A stretch of DNA of 64,000 nucleotides, from contig NZ_LMCT01000004.1 of the NCBI RefSeq assembly GCF_001424875.1, forward strand, positions 182,327-246,326. The letters run 5' to 3'. This DNA is from Kitasatospora sp. Root107. Lineage in GTDB: Bacteria; Actinomycetota; Actinomycetes; Streptomycetales; Streptomycetaceae. Shown in pieces: positions 1 to 9,316 of the stretch. The notes under the pieces were generated by a model. It saw only the letters and a program-made list of their open reading frames with translations, made no database searches and was not told the origin of the DNA. Both the position numbers and the translations under genes were made by a program. Every line of letters begins with the position of its first letter. The first letter of the stretch is position 1.

Positions 1-87
1 GACAAGGACACCCAGAAGCTGAAGCTGGTCGAGCACGAGGTCTACCCGAACGGTCTGCAGAAGAACGTCTTCGACGTCGTCCGCTGA
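1..87 (+). CDS. C-terminal tail of a gene entering from the left
   Basis: Only the last 28 codons are inside the window, ending at a TGA. The tail is charged and ends in NVFDVVR. All but one codon ends in G or C, which fits real coding DNA here. There is no recognisable motif in so short a piece, so no function is given. No gene follows for about 190 bases. Confidence 0.6.
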   Translation, partial: DKDTQKLKLVEHEVYPNGLQKNVFDVVR

Positions 88-274
88 CCACACCCCCCCG
101 CCGGTCACTCGGCGCGGCGCGGCGGCTGGAGTTGGGCGCCGTGATCAGGGAGGGTCGTCGGGACATCGTCCGGTCCGACGGGAATCGGGGACCACACTGC
201 CACCGAGCCGCATCGTCACGCGCGGGCTCCCGCTGTCCGCGATCCCGCGGCTCGGCGGGGCCGTCGCGGCCGGG

Positions 275-850
275 GTGGTGATCGGCGCGGTCGTCTCCGC
301 ACTGGTCGACACCCCGCTGGGCATCCTCTCCGGCGTCGCCGGCACCGAGACCGTCTTCGTGCTGGCCGGGTGGGCGGTGCTCTGGCCGCTGGATGCGGCG
401 GCCACCCACCGCAACGCCCGCCGGGAGGACTTCCGGCCGGTGGTCGAGGAACTCGTCGTGGTCGGCGCCGCCCTGTGCGGGCTGGTCGGGATCGTGGTGC
501 TGCTGCTGCTCGGGAAGTCCGACGCCGGACACGCCGCGGCGGCGACCGCGCTCGGCGGGGTCTTCATGTCCTGGGCCGGGCTGCACCTGATGTACGCCAC
601 CCACTACGCACACCTCTACTACCGGACGTCGACGCCGGGGATCGACTTCAACTCCGACGATCCGCCGGCGTACAGCGACTTCCTCTACTTCAGCTACAAC
701 CTGGGCATGACCTACCAGGTCTCCGACACCGACGTGTCGAGTTCGCTGATCCGCAGGGTCGTGCTGCGGCACTCACTGCTCTCCTACGTCTTCGGCGCCA
801 GCATCCTGGCCACCACGATCAACCTCGTCACCGGGATCGTGACCGGCTGA
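275..850 (+). CDS. DUF1345 family integral membrane protein
   Basis: The 191-residue product is hydrophobic with about five membrane segments: residues 1-17, 26-43, 58-80, 86-105 and 165-190. The block [13 protein letters not shown] followed by [16 protein letters not shown] is the conserved core of DUF1345 membrane proteins, whose function is unknown. Family members are usually 20-30 residues longer at the N terminus. The open frame continues upstream to about position 200 (including [16 protein letters not shown]), but it has no ATG or GTG there, only CTG codons. Translation may therefore start at a rare codon, or the GTG at 275 or 278 may be the start. The gene converges on the SpoIIE phosphatase with an 8-base gap. 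Confidence 0.8.
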   Translation: MVIGAVVSALVDTPLGILSGVAGTETVFVLAGWAVLWPLDAAATHRNARREDFRPVVEELVVVGAALCGLVGIVVLLLLGKSDAGHAAAATALGGVFMSWAGLHLMYATHYAHLYYRTSTPGIDFNSDDPPAYSDFLYFSYNLGMTYQVSDTDVSSSLIRRVVLRHSLLSYVFGASILATTINLVTGIVTG

Positions 851-858
851 CGCACCGC

Positions 859-2823
859 TCAGTCGATCGCCAGGGTGAGCCAGACCGTCTTCCCGGTGGC
901 GGTCGGGCGGGCTCCCCAGCCGCAGGCGAGTGACTCCACCAGGGACAGGCCCCGGCCGTCCTCGCTGGCACTGTCGGCCGGGCGGGGGACCGGCAGCGAC
1001 GGGCTGGCGTCCGAGACCTCCATCGTCAGCTCACGGGCCGTGCGGTGCAGGCACAGCCCGATCGGTCCCTGGGCGTGTCTGACGGCGTTGGCGATCAGCT
1101 CGGAGCCGAGCAGGCAGACGGTGTCCTCGGGCTCGGGGCAGTCCCAGTCCTGGAGTGTGGCCCGCAGGAAACGGCGGCCCAGCGATGCCGAGGAGGGCAG
1201 CGCGGGCAGTTCGACGGCAGCGGTCGCCAGCGGCGCGGCAGGCAACTGGGCGAGCAGCAGTGTCACGTCGTCCGAATAGCGGTCCGTCCCTGGCAGCATC
1301 GCCCGGAGCACCCGGTCGGCGACCACCTCCAGGTCGGGCGTCCGGATGAATGCCCGCTCCAACTCGTCTGCCAGTGAAGCGATCTGGACATCCAGATCGC
1401 TCGCGGGGGTCTCCACCAGACCGTCCGTGTACAGGACCAGGGTGGAGCCGGGCGGGACGGTCAGCGTCGCCTGCTGGTGCGGGACGTCGCCCACTCCGAG
1501 CGGGACGCTGACCGGCGCGAGGAGTTCGCGCACCGTGTTGTCGGGCGAGACCAGCAGGGTCGGCAGGTGGCCGGCCGAGCAGATCGACACCTGGCCGACG
1601 TGGGGGTCGATCACCAGGTAGCAGCAGGTGACCAGTTGGTCCGGCAGATCGGCGACCACCGAGTCCAGCGCCTGCATCAGCTGCCGCGGCGGCATCCCGG
1701 TCTTGGCCAACGCGTGGGCAGCAGAGCGCAGTTGTCCCATCACGGCGGCGGCCTCCAGCCCCCGGCCCATGACATCCCCGACGATGACGCCGATCCGCCC
1801 AGCGCCGAGCGGCACCAGGTCGAACCAGTCGCCGCCGACCCCCGCCCCCTCGGTCGAGGCCAGGTACCGGCTCGCGGTACGCATCCCGGGGATGTCCGGC
1901 GGCGAACCCATCAGACTGCGCTGCAGAGTGAGCGCGATGTGTCGCTGCTGCTGGTAGAGCCGGGTCAGCTCCAGCTCGGCCCGCTTGCGGTCGGCGACGT
2001 CGCGGACGATCGCGGACGCTCCGCAGATCGCGCCGTACTGGTCCCGGGTCGGCCACAGGGTGACGTCCACGTCCAGCAGCTGTCCGGCGGCCGCCACCCG
2101 GAGCGACTCGTGGTTCTCCACCCGCTCGCCCCGCGCGAGCCGTTCCAGCAGTGCGGTCACCTCGTCCTTGCGGTCGGGCGGGGCGAGCGTCCCGATGTGG
2201 CGCCCGAGCGCCTCCTCCGGGCCGTAGCCGTACAGGCGGTGGGCCGCGGCGTTCCAGTACGTGATCCGGCCGTCGAGGGTGTGGGTGATGATCGCGTCCT
2301 GCGAGGACTCGACCAACGCCGCCAGTTCGCTGATCCTGACCTCGGCCGCCTTGCGGTCGCTGACGTCCCGGATGGCAGCCGAGACCAGCAGGCCCTCAGC
2401 GGTCTCCAGCGGGCTGAGGCTGATCTCGACCGGGAACTCGGTGCCGTCCCGGCGCAGCCCGTACAGGTCGAGCCCGGAACCCATCGGCCGGGTCCGCCGG
2501 GTGACGGTGTATCCGCTGCGGTGCTGCGGGTGGTGAGCGCGGAAGCGTTCGGGCAGCAGAGCCTCCACCGGCCTGCCGAGCAGCTCCTCCCTGCGGTACC
2601 CGAACAACGCCTCGGTCTGCGCGTTGACCAACCTGATCACCCCGCAGTCGTCCACGATCACCATCGCGTCCGGCGCGGACTCCAGCAGGCCCCTGAACCG
2701 CTGCTCGGCGGCGCGCAGTTCGTCCATGTCCCGGTCGGAGGCGCTCTGGTGAGGGAGCGCCGCCGCGTCCGCCCCACCTCGATCCATGGAACCGTCGGAC
2801 TGGTGATGTTGAGGGGTGACCAT
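859..2823 (-). CDS. PAS-PAS-SpoIIE phosphatase with C-terminal HATPase_c domain
   Basis: This 654-residue cytoplasmic signalling protein has two PAS domains, at about residues 40-160 ([17 protein letters not shown]) and 165-280 ([16 protein letters not shown]). A PP2C-type SpoIIE phosphatase domain follows at 300-520, with [23 protein letters not shown] and [11 protein letters not shown]. The last 120 residues form an RsbW-like ATPase domain ([22 protein letters not shown]). This layout is common in Streptomyces partner-switching proteins acting on anti-sigma and anti-anti-sigma factors. No anti-sigma gene is adjacent, so the partner is unknown. Start choice is uncertain because the ATG at 2823 lacks a clear ribosome binding site and in-frame ATGs follow at residues 13 and 33. 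Confidence 0.9.
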   Translation of the reverse strand: MVTPQHHQSDGSMDRGGADAAALPHQSASDRDMDELRAAEQRFRGLLESAPDAMVIVDDCGVIRLVNAQTEALFGYRREELLGRPVEALLPERFRAHHPQHRSGYTVTRRTRPMGSGLDLYGLRRDGTEFPVEISLSPLETAEGLLVSAAIRDVSDRKAAEVRISELAALVESSQDAIITHTLDGRITYWNAAAHRLYGYGPEEALGRHIGTLAPPDRKDEVTALLERLARGERVENHESLRVAAAGQLLDVDVTLWPTRDQYGAICGASAIVRDVADRKRAELELTRLYQQQRHIALTLQRSLMGSPPDIPGMRTASRYLASTEGAGVGGDWFDLVPLGAGRIGVIVGDVMGRGLEAAAVMGQLRSAAHALAKTGMPPRQLMQALDSVVADLPDQLVTCCYLVIDPHVGQVSICSAGHLPTLLVSPDNTVRELLAPVSVPLGVGDVPHQQATLTVPPGSTLVLYTDGLVETPASDLDVQIASLADELERAFIRTPDLEVVADRVLRAMLPGTDRYSDDVTLLLAQLPAAPLATAAVELPALPSSASLGRRFLRATLQDWDCPEPEDTVCLLGSELIANAVRHAQGPIGLCLHRTARELTMEVSDASPSLPVPRPADSASEDGRGLSLVESLACGWGARPTATGKTVWLTLAID

Positions 2824-3016
2824 GGCATATGACCGTACTGAGAGCGTGGGACGGGGGACGAGGATCCGGGAATTCTTGCAAAGTAGAACGAAATCGCCCG
2901 TCTCTGACCATTCCTGATCGTGTGAATGTCGGACTGTGCAAAGGTCGGTCCCGGCGCCGTTCGTTCTCAGTTGTGCGGGATCGAACTCGACGCGCTGCGT
3001 ACCAGGGTTCTCCTTC

Positions 3017-3457
3017 TCAGCTCAGTTGCTGGGCCAGTCCGACGATGATGCCCTCCGGGCCGCGGACGTAGCAGAGCAGATAGCTGTCCTCGAACCGGGC
3101 GACCTCGCCGAGGAGTTCGGCGCCGTGCGGGCGCAGGCGGGCAACGGTGTCCTCGATGTCGTCGACGGCGAACATGACGCGGTGCGTGCCCAGAATGTTG
3201 TGCGGCCGGTTGCGCGGCTCGGCGCTGATCGCCGCGGGGCTGCGGTACTTCGCCAGCTCGAGCCGGCTGTGACCGTCCGGGGTCCGGAGCATCGCGATGT
3301 CACAGCGGACGCCGTCGAGTCCGGTGCACTGGTCGGCGACGAGGCCCTCGACCTCCGCCCTGCCCTCCAGCTCCATACCGAGTTCCACGAAGTATGCGAT
3401 GGCGGCATCCATGTCCTCGACGACGATGCCGACGTTGTCCATCCGCTGAATCGCCAT
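3017..3457 (-). CDS. VOC (glyoxalase/bleomycin resistance/dioxygenase) family protein
   Basis: The product is 146 residues with two beta-alpha-beta-beta-beta modules of the vicinal oxygen chelate fold. The first starts [18 protein letters not shown] and the second [17 protein letters not shown]. The ending [11 protein letters not shown] places the usual metal-ligand Glu as an isoleucine-flanked acidic position, so metal binding cannot be assumed. The substrate is unknown. The gene is divergent from the SOS cassette, with about 190 bases between its start and the LexA box. It is therefore unlikely to be under that box. Confidence 0.85.
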   Translation of the reverse strand: MAIQRMDNVGIVVEDMDAAIAYFVELGMELEGRAEVEGLVADQCTGLDGVRCDIAMLRTPDGHSRLELAKYRSPAAISAEPRNRPHNILGTHRVMFAVDDIEDTVARLRPHGAELLGEVARFEDSYLLCYVRGPEGIIVGLAQQLS

Positions 3458-3647
3458 GCCGGTCTCTCCCTCTTCCTCGTGCGGCCGGTGGTGGGCCGGT
3501 GGTGGGCCGCTCCCATGATGACGATCAGCCGCAGCGTGCCGCGCCCGCTTGCAATTCTTCTTCGACGATTCGTCGCCTGCGCGTCGGACCAGCGTGGCGA
3601 GTCACGGTGAGTGAGCGGAAGGGGCGAGTATCCGGACTTGAATAAGT

Positions 3648-3663
3648 ACGAACGAATGTTCGA
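3648..3663 (+). promoter_or_regulatory. LexA-binding SOS box of the mutagenesis cassette
   Basis: The sequence is ACGAAC-GAAT-GTTCGA, an inverted repeat matching the actinobacterial LexA consensus TCGAAC-N4-GTTCGA at all but the first base. It ends 9 bases before the ATG of the first cassette gene. A bound repressor would therefore block transcription or a near-leaderless start. This is the only full GAAC-N4-GTTC box I found next to a gene start in the window. Confidence 0.88.
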
Positions 3664-3672
3664 TGCTGAGGT

Positions 3673-4359
3673 ATGTCGACTTTCGATCCCGCGCTGATCC
3701 GGCCGGCGGCGCTTGCGTCCGCCGGTGCGGAGAGCCTGCCGGTGCTGCCTGCGTTGGCGGGGTTGCTGCCCGGGGGTGGGTTGCGGGCCGGGACGGTGGT
3801 TTCGGTGGTGGGGGATGCCGGGCTGCTGGTGGCGTTGGCGGCCGGGGCGGCGGCGGAGGAGTCCGGGGTGTGGACGGCGGCGGTGGGGCTGCCGGATCTG
3901 GGGTTGGCGGCGGCGGCCGGGTACGGGGTGGAGCTGGAGCGGCTGCTGTTGGTGGACCGGCCGGGGGCGCAGTGGCCGGAGGTGGTCTCGGCGCTGGCCG
4001 GGGCGGTCGGGCTGGTGTTGCTGGGGACGGACGGGGCGGTGCCGCCGCAGCTGGCGGCCCGGCTGGCGGCGGTGCTGCGCCGGAGCGGCTGCGTGCTGCT
4101 GGTCGCGGGGCCGTGGCCAGGGGCGGTGGCGCGGTTGCGGGTGGCGGAGAGCCGCTGGTTCGGGGTGGGCGACGGCCACGGGCAGCTGACCGGTCGTCAG
4201 GCGCTGGTGGTGGCGGAGGGGCGCGGCGCGGGTGGCCGGGCGCGGACGGCGTGGCTGTGGCTGCCGGACGAGCACGGTGCGGTGCGGGCGGTCGAGGCGG
4301 GCGAGCAGGCCGGGAACGGCGAGGTCACGGGGGCCGTGGGCGGTCTGGCGGTGGTCTGA
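3673..4359 (+). CDS. imuA': ImuA'-like RecA-fold accessory protein of the SOS mutasome
   Basis: The product is 228 residues with a degenerate RecA core. Strand-loop-helix VVSVVGDAGLLVALAAG sits where a Walker A loop would be, but the GKT/GKS lysine is missing. Position in front of imuB and dnaE2 identifies it: actinobacterial ImuA' recruits and stabilises the ImuB-DnaE2 translesion complex. The ATG lies 9 bases after the LexA box with only a weak GAGG in front. A separate ATG at 3663 is in another frame. The stop is one base before the imuB start, so translation is probably coupled. Identification rests on context more than on sequence signature. Confidence 0.78.
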   Translation: MSTFDPALIRPAALASAGAESLPVLPALAGLLPGGGLRAGTVVSVVGDAGLLVALAAGAAAEESGVWTAAVGLPDLGLAAAAGYGVELERLLLVDRPGAQWPEVVSALAGAVGLVLLGTDGAVPPQLAARLAAVLRRSGCVLLVAGPWPGAVARLRVAESRWFGVGDGHGQLTGRQALVVAEGRGAGGRARTAWLWLPDEHGAVRAVEAGEQAGNGEVTGAVGGLAVV

Positions 4360-4360
4360 G

Positions 4361-5962
4361 ATGACGACGGAGATGACGACGGAGGAAGCGGGACGGACTC
4401 CCCGGGTGCTGGTGCTCTGGTGCCCGGAGTGGCCGGTACGGGCGGCGGCGCCGCACGCCGGGAGCGAGCAGCCGGTGGCGGTGCTGGAGGCCGGCCGGGT
4501 GCTGGCCTGTTCGCAGCTGGCGCGGGACGCCGGGGTGCGGCGCGGGCAGCAGCTCCGGCTGGCCCAGCGGCTCTGCCCGGAGTTGCGGCTGCGGGAACGG
4601 CAGCCCGCCCGGGAGGCCGAACTGTTCGAACCGGTGGTGGTGGCGGTGGAGGCGTTCACCCCACGGGTGGAGGTGCTGCGGCCGGGGGTGTGCGTGATCC
4701 CGGTCAAGGGCCCGGCCCGGTACTTCGGCGGCGAGCAGGCGCTGGCCGAGCAGGTGCAGCTGGCGGTGCTGGCCGCCCTCCCGTCCCCGGGCGAGGTCAG
4801 GATCGGGGTCGCGGACGGTCTGTTCGCGGCCACCCTCGCGGCCCGCAGCGCCGGGCGGGTGCCGGAAGGCCAGGATGTGGTGTGCTCGGCCCCGTACGGA
4901 CTGGTGGTGCAACCCGGCCGGACGGCCGAGTTCCTGGCCCCGTACCCGGTGGCGCTGCTCGGCGACGAGACCCTGGCGGACCTGCTGGTCCGGCTCGGGG
5001 TGCGGACGATCGGTGCGTTCGCCGCGCTCTCGGTGCGGTCGGTCGCCGACCGGTTCGGCCCGGCGGGGACGGCTGCGCACCGGCGGTCCCGAGGGCTGCA
5101 CGCCCGCCCACTGGTGCCCCGCAGGGCGGGCCCCGATCTGACGGTGGAACAGCTCTTCGACCCGCCGGAGCAGCTGGCCGAGCCGCTGGTCTTCGTGGCC
5201 AGGACGCTCGCCGACCTGCTCTACGAGCGGCTCGGCGCGGTCGGCCTGACCTGCCGGCGGGTCGCGGTCGAGGTGACCACCGCCGACGGCCGGACGCACT
5301 CCCGGCTCTGGCGGCACGAGCGGCGGCTCGGCGCGGCGGCGCTGGCCGAGCGGGTCCGCTGGCAGTTGCAGGCCTGGCAGGGCATGGCGGTGTTCGAGGA
5401 GCAGGCGGGCGGGTTCACCGCGCTGCGGCTGGTCCCGGACGCCCTGGTGCCGGACCAGGGGCGGCAGTTGGCGCTCTGGGGCGAGAGCGTGGCCGGTGAC
5501 GCGCTGGAGCGGGCGGTGGCCCGGGTGCAGGCGGTGGTCGGGCAGGGCGGCATCAGCCGGCCGCGTCCGGCCGGTGGCCGGGGGCCGGGCGAGTGGGTGA
5601 CCCGGGCGGTCTGGGGCGAGGAACCCCCGTGCCCCGAAGCCGAACCGTGGCCCGGCCGGGTGGCGGCCTGCCTGCCGTTCGTGGTTCCGGCGCAGCCCCC
5701 CGAGGTCGTCGTCCTGGATGCGGCGGGCCGTCCCGTCACGGTCAGCGGCCGGTCCGTTGCCTCCGCTCCACCGGACCGACTCCGGCTGGAGGGACGGGAG
5801 TTGGCGGTGAACGGCTGGACCGGTCCGTGGCCCGCCGTCGAGTACTGGTGGGACCCGGTGCGGGCCCGTCGCCGGGCCCGGCTCCAAGTGGTCGCCGAGG
5901 GGCGGGCGTTACTGCTCACGGTGGAGGACGGCCGATGGTGGCTGGAGGCGGAGTACGGATAG
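4361..5962 (+). CDS. imuB: ImuB-type Y-family polymerase-like protein
   Basis: The product is 533 residues with a Y-family polymerase fold (palm/fingers 10-180, thumb HhH near 200-250, little finger 280-390). The catalytic acidic residues are lost: the position of the DxDxFFA motif reads VLWCPEWPV, and the SxDE motif reads IPVKGPARYF. This is characteristic of ImuB, which does not polymerise but links the beta clamp, ImuA' and DnaE2. The start is the ATG one base after the imuA' stop. Codon 517 (5909-5911) is TTA, the rare codon read by the bldA tRNA in Streptomyces, and it is the only one I noticed in a gene of this window. The dnaE2 gene starts 61 bases downstream. Confidence 0.88.
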   Translation: MTTEMTTEEAGRTPRVLVLWCPEWPVRAAAPHAGSEQPVAVLEAGRVLACSQLARDAGVRRGQQLRLAQRLCPELRLRERQPAREAELFEPVVVAVEAFTPRVEVLRPGVCVIPVKGPARYFGGEQALAEQVQLAVLAALPSPGEVRIGVADGLFAATLAARSAGRVPEGQDVVCSAPYGLVVQPGRTAEFLAPYPVALLGDETLADLLVRLGVRTIGAFAALSVRSVADRFGPAGTAAHRRSRGLHARPLVPRRAGPDLTVEQLFDPPEQLAEPLVFVARTLADLLYERLGAVGLTCRRVAVEVTTADGRTHSRLWRHERRLGAAALAERVRWQLQAWQGMAVFEEQAGGFTALRLVPDALVPDQGRQLALWGESVAGDALERAVARVQAVVGQGGISRPRPAGGRGPGEWVTRAVWGEEPPCPEAEPWPGRVAACLPFVVPAQPPEVVVLDAAGRPVTVSGRSVASAPPDRLRLEGRELAVNGWTGPWPAVEYWWDPVRARRRARLQVVAEGRALLLTVEDGRWWLEAEYG

Positions 5963-6023
5963 CGGATGTGACAGCCATGGGGGGCTGACCAGAGCAAGCG
6001 AACCACCCGAGAGCAGGCCCCCG

Positions 6024-9000
6024 ATGGGATTCACCAGTCACTCCAAGCTCCCCTGGGACGAGCTGCGCCGCCGGATGACCGGAGCAGCGCCTCCCGCACC
6101 GGAGGCCGCCCCGGCCGAGGTCGTGCCGCTGCGTCGGCCGGAACAGGCCGTCCCCTGGGCCGAGTTGCACACCCACTCGGCATACAGCTTCCTGGACGGC
6201 GCCAGCGATCCGGCGGCCCTGGCCGAGGAGGCCGTCCGGCTCGGGGTGGAGACCGTCGGGCTGACCGACCACGACGGCCTGTACGGGGTGGTCCGGTTCG
6301 CCGAAGTGGCCGGGGAGATCGGGCTCCGGACCGTCTTCGGCGCCGAACTGACCCTCGGCCCGGACGAACACCTGCTGGTGCTGGCCCGCAGCGAGACGGG
6401 CTACCGCCGTCTCTCCGCCACGATCGCCGCCGCCCAGCTCGCGGGCGGCACCAAGGGCAGGCCCAGGTACGACTTCGCCGAGCTGGCGGCCGCGCACGGG
6501 GGTGAGTGGGCGGTGCTCACCGGCTGCCGGAAGGGCCGGGTCCCGGCCGCCCTGGCGGCTGGTGGCGAGCCGGCGGCCGAGCGTGAACTCCGGTCGCTGA
6601 CCGAGGCGTTCGGTCCGGAGAACGTCTTCGTCGAGCTGGTCCACCAGCGCCTGCCCGAGGACGACCTGCGCAACGACCGGCTGGCCGCGCTGGCGGCCCG
6701 TACGGGGCTGGGCGTGGTCGCCTCCAACAACGTCCACCACGCCTCGCCCGCCCAGGGCCGGCTGGCCCAGGGGCTGGCCGCGCTGCACGGACGGGACACC
6801 CTGCGGCAGGGCGGCCGGGCGCACGATCGCCTCCGGCGCCGCCCACCTGCACTCCGGCCGGGAGATGGCCGCCCGGCTGGCCCGGTATCCCGGAGTGCGG
6901 GAGGCCACCGTGGAGTTGGGGCGGTCCTGCGCCTTCGACTTCGCGGCGATGGAGCAGGCCCTGCCCGGCTTCCCGGTGCCCGAGGGGGAGACCGAGGCAG
7001 GTCTGCTGCGCACCCTGGTCGGGCGCGGACGCTACCGGACCGATGACGAAAAGGCGCACCGGCAGCTGGAGTTGGAGCTCTCGGTGATCGAAGGGCGGGG
7101 CCTGGCCGGGTACTTCCTGATCGTCCACGACCTGGTGGAGTTCTGCCGCCGGGAGGACATCTGGTGCCAGGGCCGGGGCTCCGCCGCCAACTCGGCGGTC
7201 TGCTACGCCCTGGGCATCACCTCCGTCGACCCGCTCAAGTACAAGCTGCTCTTCGAGCGCTTCCTGAGCACCGAGCGGGAGGGCCCGCCCGACATCGACC
7301 TGGACATCGAGCACCGCCGCCGCGAGGAGGTGATCCAGTACGTCTACCGCCGCTACGGGCGCGACCACGCCGCCCAGGTGGCCAACGTGATCACCTACCG
7401 CCCCCGGCTGGCGCTGCGGGACGCGGCCCGGGTGCTCGGCTACCCGGCCGGGCAGGTGGAGGCGTTCGCCCGGCAGGGCGACTTCCGGGGAATGCCGGGC
7501 GCGGACGCGGTGGTGCCGGGCGACGTCCTCGACCTGGCCGGTCAACTGCTCGGCCTGCCAAGGCACCTGGGCATCCACTCCGGCGGCATGGTGCTCACCG
7601 AGGCACCGATCGGCGAGGTCTGTCCGACCGAGTGGGCCCGGATGCCGGGGCGCTCGGTGCTCCAGTGGGACAAGGACTCGGTGGCCGGGGCGAAGCTGGT
7701 GAAGATCGACCTGCTCGGCCTCGGCATGCTCTCCGCACTGCACGACACCTGTCGGCTGGTCGAGCAACACCACGGCAAGCGCTACGCGTTGCACGAGCTG
7801 CCGAAGGAGGACCCGGCCGTCTACGCGATGCTCTGCCGGGCCGACACCGTCGGCGTCTTCCAGGTCGAGTCCCGGGCCCAGATGGCCACCCTGCCCCGGC
7901 TCAGGCCGACGGAGTTCTACGACCTGGTGGTCGAGGTCGCACTGATCCGGCCGGGGCCGATCCAGGGCGGCTCGGTGCATCCGTACCTGCGCCGCCGGGC
8001 GAAGCAGGAGTCCGCCGAGTGCCCGCACCCGTTGATGGAGAACGCGCTCGGCAAGACCCTCGGGGTGCCGCTGTTCCAGGAGCAGATGATGCAACTGGCC
8101 ATCGACTGTGCCGGGTTCACCCCGGCGGAGGCGGACCGGCTGCGGCAGGCGATGGGTTCGAAGCGTTCGCTGGAGCGGGTCGCCCGGCTGCGGGAGCGGC
8201 TGCTGGCCGGGATGACGGAGCGCGGTATCCCGGCGGAGGTGGCCGAGGACGTCTACACCAAGATCGAGGCGTTCTCCAGCTACGGCTTCCCGGAGTCGCA
8301 CGCGATCAGCTTCGCCTACCTGGTGTACGCCAGCGCCTGGTTCAAGTACCACCACCCGGCGGCCTTCACCTGTGCGCTGCTGGCCAACCAGCCGATGGGC
8401 TTCTACTCGCCGTTGAGTCTGGTCACGGACGCCCGGCGGCACGGCGTCGAGGTCCGGGGGGTGGACGTGAACGTCAGCGCGGCCGAGCCCACCCTGGAGC
8501 CGGGCCCCGAGCAGGACAGCCCCGCGATCCGGCTCGGTCTGACCACAGTCCGGGGGCTGGGCGCCCCGCAGGCGGCGGCCGTGGTGGCAGGCCGGCCGTA
8601 CGAGGGACTGGAGGACTTCGCCCGGCGGACCGGCCTGGCGGCTCCGGTGCTGGAGGCGCTGGCCACAGCGGGTGCCTTCGACTGCTTCGGACTGACCAGG
8701 CGTCAGGCGCTCTGGTCGGCCGGGGTGCTCGCGGGCACCGATCCCGACAGCATCCCGGGGACGGCGCCCGGCGGGCAGGCGCCGCCGCTGCCCGCGATGA
8801 CCCCGGTCGAGCAGACCATCGCCGACCTCTGGGCCACCGGGACCTCCGCCACCAGCCACCCGGTCCAGCACCTGCGCGGGGACCTGGACCACGCAGGGGC
8901 GGTCCCCGCGAACGAGCTGGGCAGCGTCCCGCACGGCACCCAGGTCCTGGTCGGCGGACTGGTGACGCACCGCCAGCGGCCGCCCACCGCGGGCGGGGTG

Positions 9001-9186
9001 CTGTTCCTCAGCCTGGAGGACGAGACCGGCCTGATCAACGTGGTCTGCAACCGGCACGTCTGGGAACCGCAGCGCCGCACCGCCCTGGACCGGGCCGGTC
9101 TGCTGGTGCACGGCACCGTCGAACGCCGGCACGGCGCCACCAACCTGGTCGCCACCAGGCTCGCCCCGCTGCGGGTCGCGGTCTGA
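6024..9186 (+). pseudogene. dnaE2: Error-prone DNA polymerase DnaE2, apparent +1 frameshift near 6808
   Basis: Two frames together encode about 1,050 residues of a C-family polymerase. The first frame (6024 to about 6810) carries the PHP domain with ELHTHSAYSFLDG. The second, from about 6812, carries the polymerase palm with catalytic acids in PDIDLDIEH and KIDLLGLG, the fingers, and an OB fold near VLVGGLVTHRQRP. Total length is 3n+1, and the 55 bases between the two conserved blocks fit an 18-codon linker plus one base. Removing one G of the GGG at 6809-6811 joins the frames. It may be a sequencing error or a true mutation. DnaE2 is the catalytic subunit of SOS mutagenesis and acts with ImuA' and ImuB. 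Confidence 0.85.
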
Positions 9187-9316
9187 GCCCTCGGCTGATG
9201 CCCCGCCAGCTGACCGGCCGTCACCCGTTCGGCAGCGTGGACGGGCCCCAGGTGCAGGGGGTGCGGTCTGATGCAGGAGACGATCATGATCGCCCGGGCG
9301 TACGGAGGTCCATGGA

